DNA of 7,409 bases from contig JAAXHY010000336.1 in assembly GCA_012270665.1 (NCBI GenBank), positions 1 through 7,409 on the forward strand. The letters are read 5' to 3'. The DNA is from Dehalococcoidia bacterium (GTDB lineage: Bacteria > Chloroflexota > Dehalococcoidia > SAR202 > UBA11138). Below the pieces are notes generated by a model. That model was not told the DNA's origin, did no database searches, and saw only the letters and a list, made by a program, of their open reading frames with translations. Each line of letters starts with the position of its first letter. Positions within the stretch are counted from its first letter, which is position 1. This document shows positions 5,454 through 7,409 of the stretch, in pieces. The position numbers were made by a program, and so were the translations under genes.

Positions 5454-6584
5454 TCAGCGGAGCGGCAGACCGTCCGCACTGGGAATTACCCCGTCGGCGC
5501 GCATGGCCTCTATCTCATCGTCCGAGTAGCCGATTTCGGTGAGCACTTCAACGGTGTCGCCGCCGAACACGGGCGATGTTCCCGTCCTTACCGGTGTCGC
5601 TCCCATCTGCGGCGCGGCAATGCCATGTTCCACGCTGCCGAAGAAGGGGTGATGCTCGGTAACGATGAGGTCGCGCTCTTCCTTGCCCGCTTCGGCTCTA
5701 ACGTCGTCCAGAGTGCGGTTGGCGGTTGCGGCTACTCCGGCCCGGCCCAGAATCTTCATCCAGTCTTCGGTGGCGCGCGACGCGAAGATGGATTCCAGGC
5801 CGGAATCATCGGACAGACAACTCAGTCCGCTGAATGGTTCCAGCGCGCTAAATTTCTCCCTTTCGCCATCGTTGTTTACTGACAGCGCGAGCCAGCCGTC
5901 GGCGGTCCGGTACAGCCTATTAAGCGAGTCGAAGCCCTTGGCCTCTGGGCCGCTGACTTCGTCGGGTTCATATCCCTCATAATCCACCATGTAGGCGGAC
6001 GAGAATGTGGAAGCGGTGTAGGCCAGCGAGGTGTCTATCTTCTGTCCTCTGCCGGTGCGCTCGCGTTCGATCAGGGCGAGCGTCACGCCGTAAGCGGCCA
6101 TGATCCCGGTGCCGTAGTCGTTGAGCGTGTAAGGGGGAGGGCCGGGCTGTCCGCCGCCACCGTTGCGAAGCTGCATTCCGGTAGCGGCCTGGGCGTTCTG
6201 GTCGAATCCCGGACGCATGGCCCAGTCCCCTTCCTGCCCGAAGGCGTTGATGGACGCATAGATGATGCCAGGATTGCGCTCGCTAATCTGCTCGTAACCT
6301 ATGCCCAGACGCTCGGCAACGCCTTTTCGGAATCCTTGCAGGAGGACGTCGGAAGTGTTGGCCAGACGATAGAACGCTTCGAGGCCCGTGTCCTTGGTGA
6401 TGTTCAGGCAGATGCTGCGCTTACCGCGTCCCACGTCGAGCCAGGGAGTCAGGCCGGGGACGCGGTGTTCCGGGTCGACCTTGATGACGTCGGCGCCGTA
6501 TTCGGACAACGTTCTGCCACAGGTCGGCCCCGCAAGGATGACGCAGAGGTCAAGGACTCGTATTCCTTCCAAGGCTCCGGGCAT
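5454..6584 (-). CDS. Class III CoA-transferase (CaiB/BaiF family) with catalytic Asp, downstream gene of a pair
   Basis: A 376-residue protein beginning MPGALEGIRVLDLCVILAGP, a textbook CaiB/BaiF N-terminus, so ATG 6584 is secure; GAAAGG at 6598-6593 stands 8 nt upstream. Then follow GADVIKVDPEH, GRGKRSICLNI, the LLQGFRKGVAERLGIGYEQ helix, YASINAFGQEGDW and the active-site motif NDYGTGI with D156 (codon 6119-6117), then TGRGQKIDTSLAY. The glycine-rich run RNGGGGQPGP (about 140-149) is the mobile loop found in formyl-CoA transferase-like enzymes. The C-terminal half is shorter than in the 1225 paralogue but ends with the usual SDDEIEAMRADGVI plus a short tail. It begins 5 nt after the stop of the neighbour at 6590 and is surely in one operon with it. 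Acceptor acid and CoA donor are unknown. Confidence 0.92.
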   Translation of the reverse strand: MPGALEGIRVLDLCVILAGPTCGRTLSEYGADVIKVDPEHRVPGLTPWLDVGRGKRSICLNITKDTGLEAFYRLANTSDVLLQGFRKGVAERLGIGYEQISERNPGIIYASINAFGQEGDWAMRPGFDQNAQAATGMQLRNGGGGQPGPPPYTLNDYGTGIMAAYGVTLALIERERTGRGQKIDTSLAYTASTFSSAYMVDYEGYEPDEVSGPEAKGFDSLNRLYRTADGWLALSVNNDGEREKFSALEPFSGLSCLSDDSGLESIFASRATEDWMKILGRAGVAATANRTLDDVRAEAGKEERDLIVTEHHPFFGSVEHGIAAPQMGATPVRTGTSPVFGGDTVEVLTEIGYSDDEIEAMRADGVIPSADGLPLR

Positions 6585-6589
6585 GGTTC

Positions 6590-7409
6590 TTACCTTTCTC
6601 GTTCGTCTGGATATATGATGGACGGTCCAAGCGCGGGAGCCGCGCCGCGTATCGCGCCGGGCGTGTCTTCGAGGCGCACCTGGATTCCGACCTGGCGCAT
6701 TGGGCCATAGACGGGATCGTCAAGTTCCACCACGGCGCCGGACTGCCATGCGTGGTCGGTCTCCATCCATTCGCGGAGAGTGCGGCACATCGTCAGAGGC
6801 GCTCCCACGTCTTCCATCATGTCTTCCCATTCCGCCGCCGACTTTTGCAGCCACACCCCGGCGAAGCGGGCGGCCCACTCCTCACGCTCTTCGATATTGG
6901 CGCGCAGTCGCTCGTCGGTGAGCGCGTCGTACCAGTCGGGATGTCCCATCGCGGTGAGCATGGGCCTGAGCGAACGCTCGTAGGTGGCGTTCAGGTTCAC
7001 CCAGCGGTCATCGGCGCAGCGGTAGAAGCGTCCTATGGCCGGAGACAGCGCGCCCGGGCCAGCCGGAACGTCCGGTCTTCGGACGATAGCCGATCCCATA
7101 GCGGTGAACATCGAATCGTACAGCGGAACCACGACGGACTGGCCCTCGCCGTTCCTCTCACGGTGGAACAGGGCGGCGGTTATCGCCGGGGCGGCCACCA
7201 TAGCTCCGAAGACGCTCGCGTATGGCAAGGCTATGAAGCTCGCGCCCTGCGAGCCGTCCGCGCTTCGATCAGCGTACACACCCGTGGCCGCGGATACGAT
7301 GAGTTCGCTCGCGGTTACGTTCCCGCCTTGGGAGAGTCCGGGAATACGCAGATGAATGATGTCGAGCTTCTCGTTCCGGGCCGTATCGTAGTCAATCCCA
7401 TAGGGATTG
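6590..7409 (-). CDS. Class III CoA-transferase family protein, 5'-partial, degenerate active site
   Basis: The frame is open from the window end (last full codon 7408-7406) through 272 codons to TAA 6592-6590; the GTG at 7279 is internal and not the start. Visible family features: GIDYDTARNEKLDIIHLRI (position of the usual GLGYExL...NP helix), the GLYADRS-like segment AATGVYADRS, and RERNGEGQSVVVPLYDSM, the family's TGxGQ signature with N for T. The C-terminal half has GRFYRCADDRWVNLNATY and VELDDPVYGPMRQVGI. The residue matching the catalytic Asp of the neighbour is Ser (codon 7216-7214, in PYASVFGAM). This is what is seen in the inactive half of tandem CaiB proteins. It ends 5 nt before the 6584 gene, so I infer it is the partner subunit. 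The N-terminal nucleotide-fold start lies outside the window. Confidence 0.88.
   Translation of the reverse strand, partial: NPYGIDYDTARNEKLDIIHLRIPGLSQGGNVTASELIVSAATGVYADRSADGSQGASFIALPYASVFGAMVAAPAITAALFHRERNGEGQSVVVPLYDSMFTAMGSAIVRRPDVPAGPGALSPAIGRFYRCADDRWVNLNATYERSLRPMLTAMGHPDWYDALTDERLRANIEEREEWAARFAGVWLQKSAAEWEDMMEDVGAPLTMCRTLREWMETDHAWQSGAVVELDDPVYGPMRQVGIQVRLEDTPGAIRGAAPALGPSIIYPDERER
6593..6598 (-). promoter_or_regulatory. Shine-Dalgarno site for the 6584 gene, inside the end of the upstream gene
   Basis: On the - strand GAAAGG covers the last two codons of the upstream gene, directly before its TAA (6592-6590), and stands 8 nt before ATG 6584. The placement implies translational coupling of the two subunits. 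Confidence 0.5.

Overview
The window is a bacterial chromosomal segment made almost entirely of class III CoA-transferase (CaiB/BaiF family) genes. Five paralogues are present: three on the + strand (one broken by a stop codon) and two on the - strand, the last running off the window end. One adenine-specific DNA methyltransferase gene sits between two of the + strand paralogues. The CoA-transferase genes are GC-rich and the methyltransferase gene is visibly richer in A+T. I see no tRNA, rRNA, CRISPR array, transposase or integrase. A dense set of divergent CaiB/BaiF paralogues is what one meets in genomes of carboxylic-acid degraders. Uncultured Chloroflexota (SAR202/Dehalococcoidia-like) would fit, but this is a guess from gene content and codon style, and proteobacterial or actinobacterial hosts are not excluded.

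Layout. 1-1132 (+): CoA-transferase lacking its first residues, with an in-frame TAG at 695-697 where relatives would most simply have CAG. 1133-1224: short gap with a plausible promoter and a good Shine-Dalgarno. 1225-2448 (+): intact CoA-transferase with the catalytic Asp. 2449-2597: compact leader with two tiny ORFs, a perfect 11-bp inverted repeat whose loop holds the methyltransferase ATG, and an imperfect direct repeat flanking that inverted repeat. 2598-4160 (+): N6-adenine DNA methyltransferase with no visible restriction partner. 4157-5437 (+): CoA-transferase overlapping the methyltransferase stop by ATGA and carrying Tyr where the catalytic Asp is expected. 5438-5453: 16-bp convergent gap. 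5454-6584 (-) and 6590-7409 (-, partial): two adjacent CoA-transferases 5 nt apart, the downstream one with the catalytic Asp and the upstream one with Ser at that place.

How they may work together. The intact CoA-transferases should activate carboxylic acids by moving CoA from a donor thioester; the substrates cannot be read from sequence. The - strand pair looks like a two-subunit enzyme with one active-site subunit and one degenerate subunit. The methyltransferase looks like an insert, and its expression may be tied to translation of a 20-codon leader ORF through the hairpin at its start. That leader/hairpin arrangement is the most unusual structure in the window.
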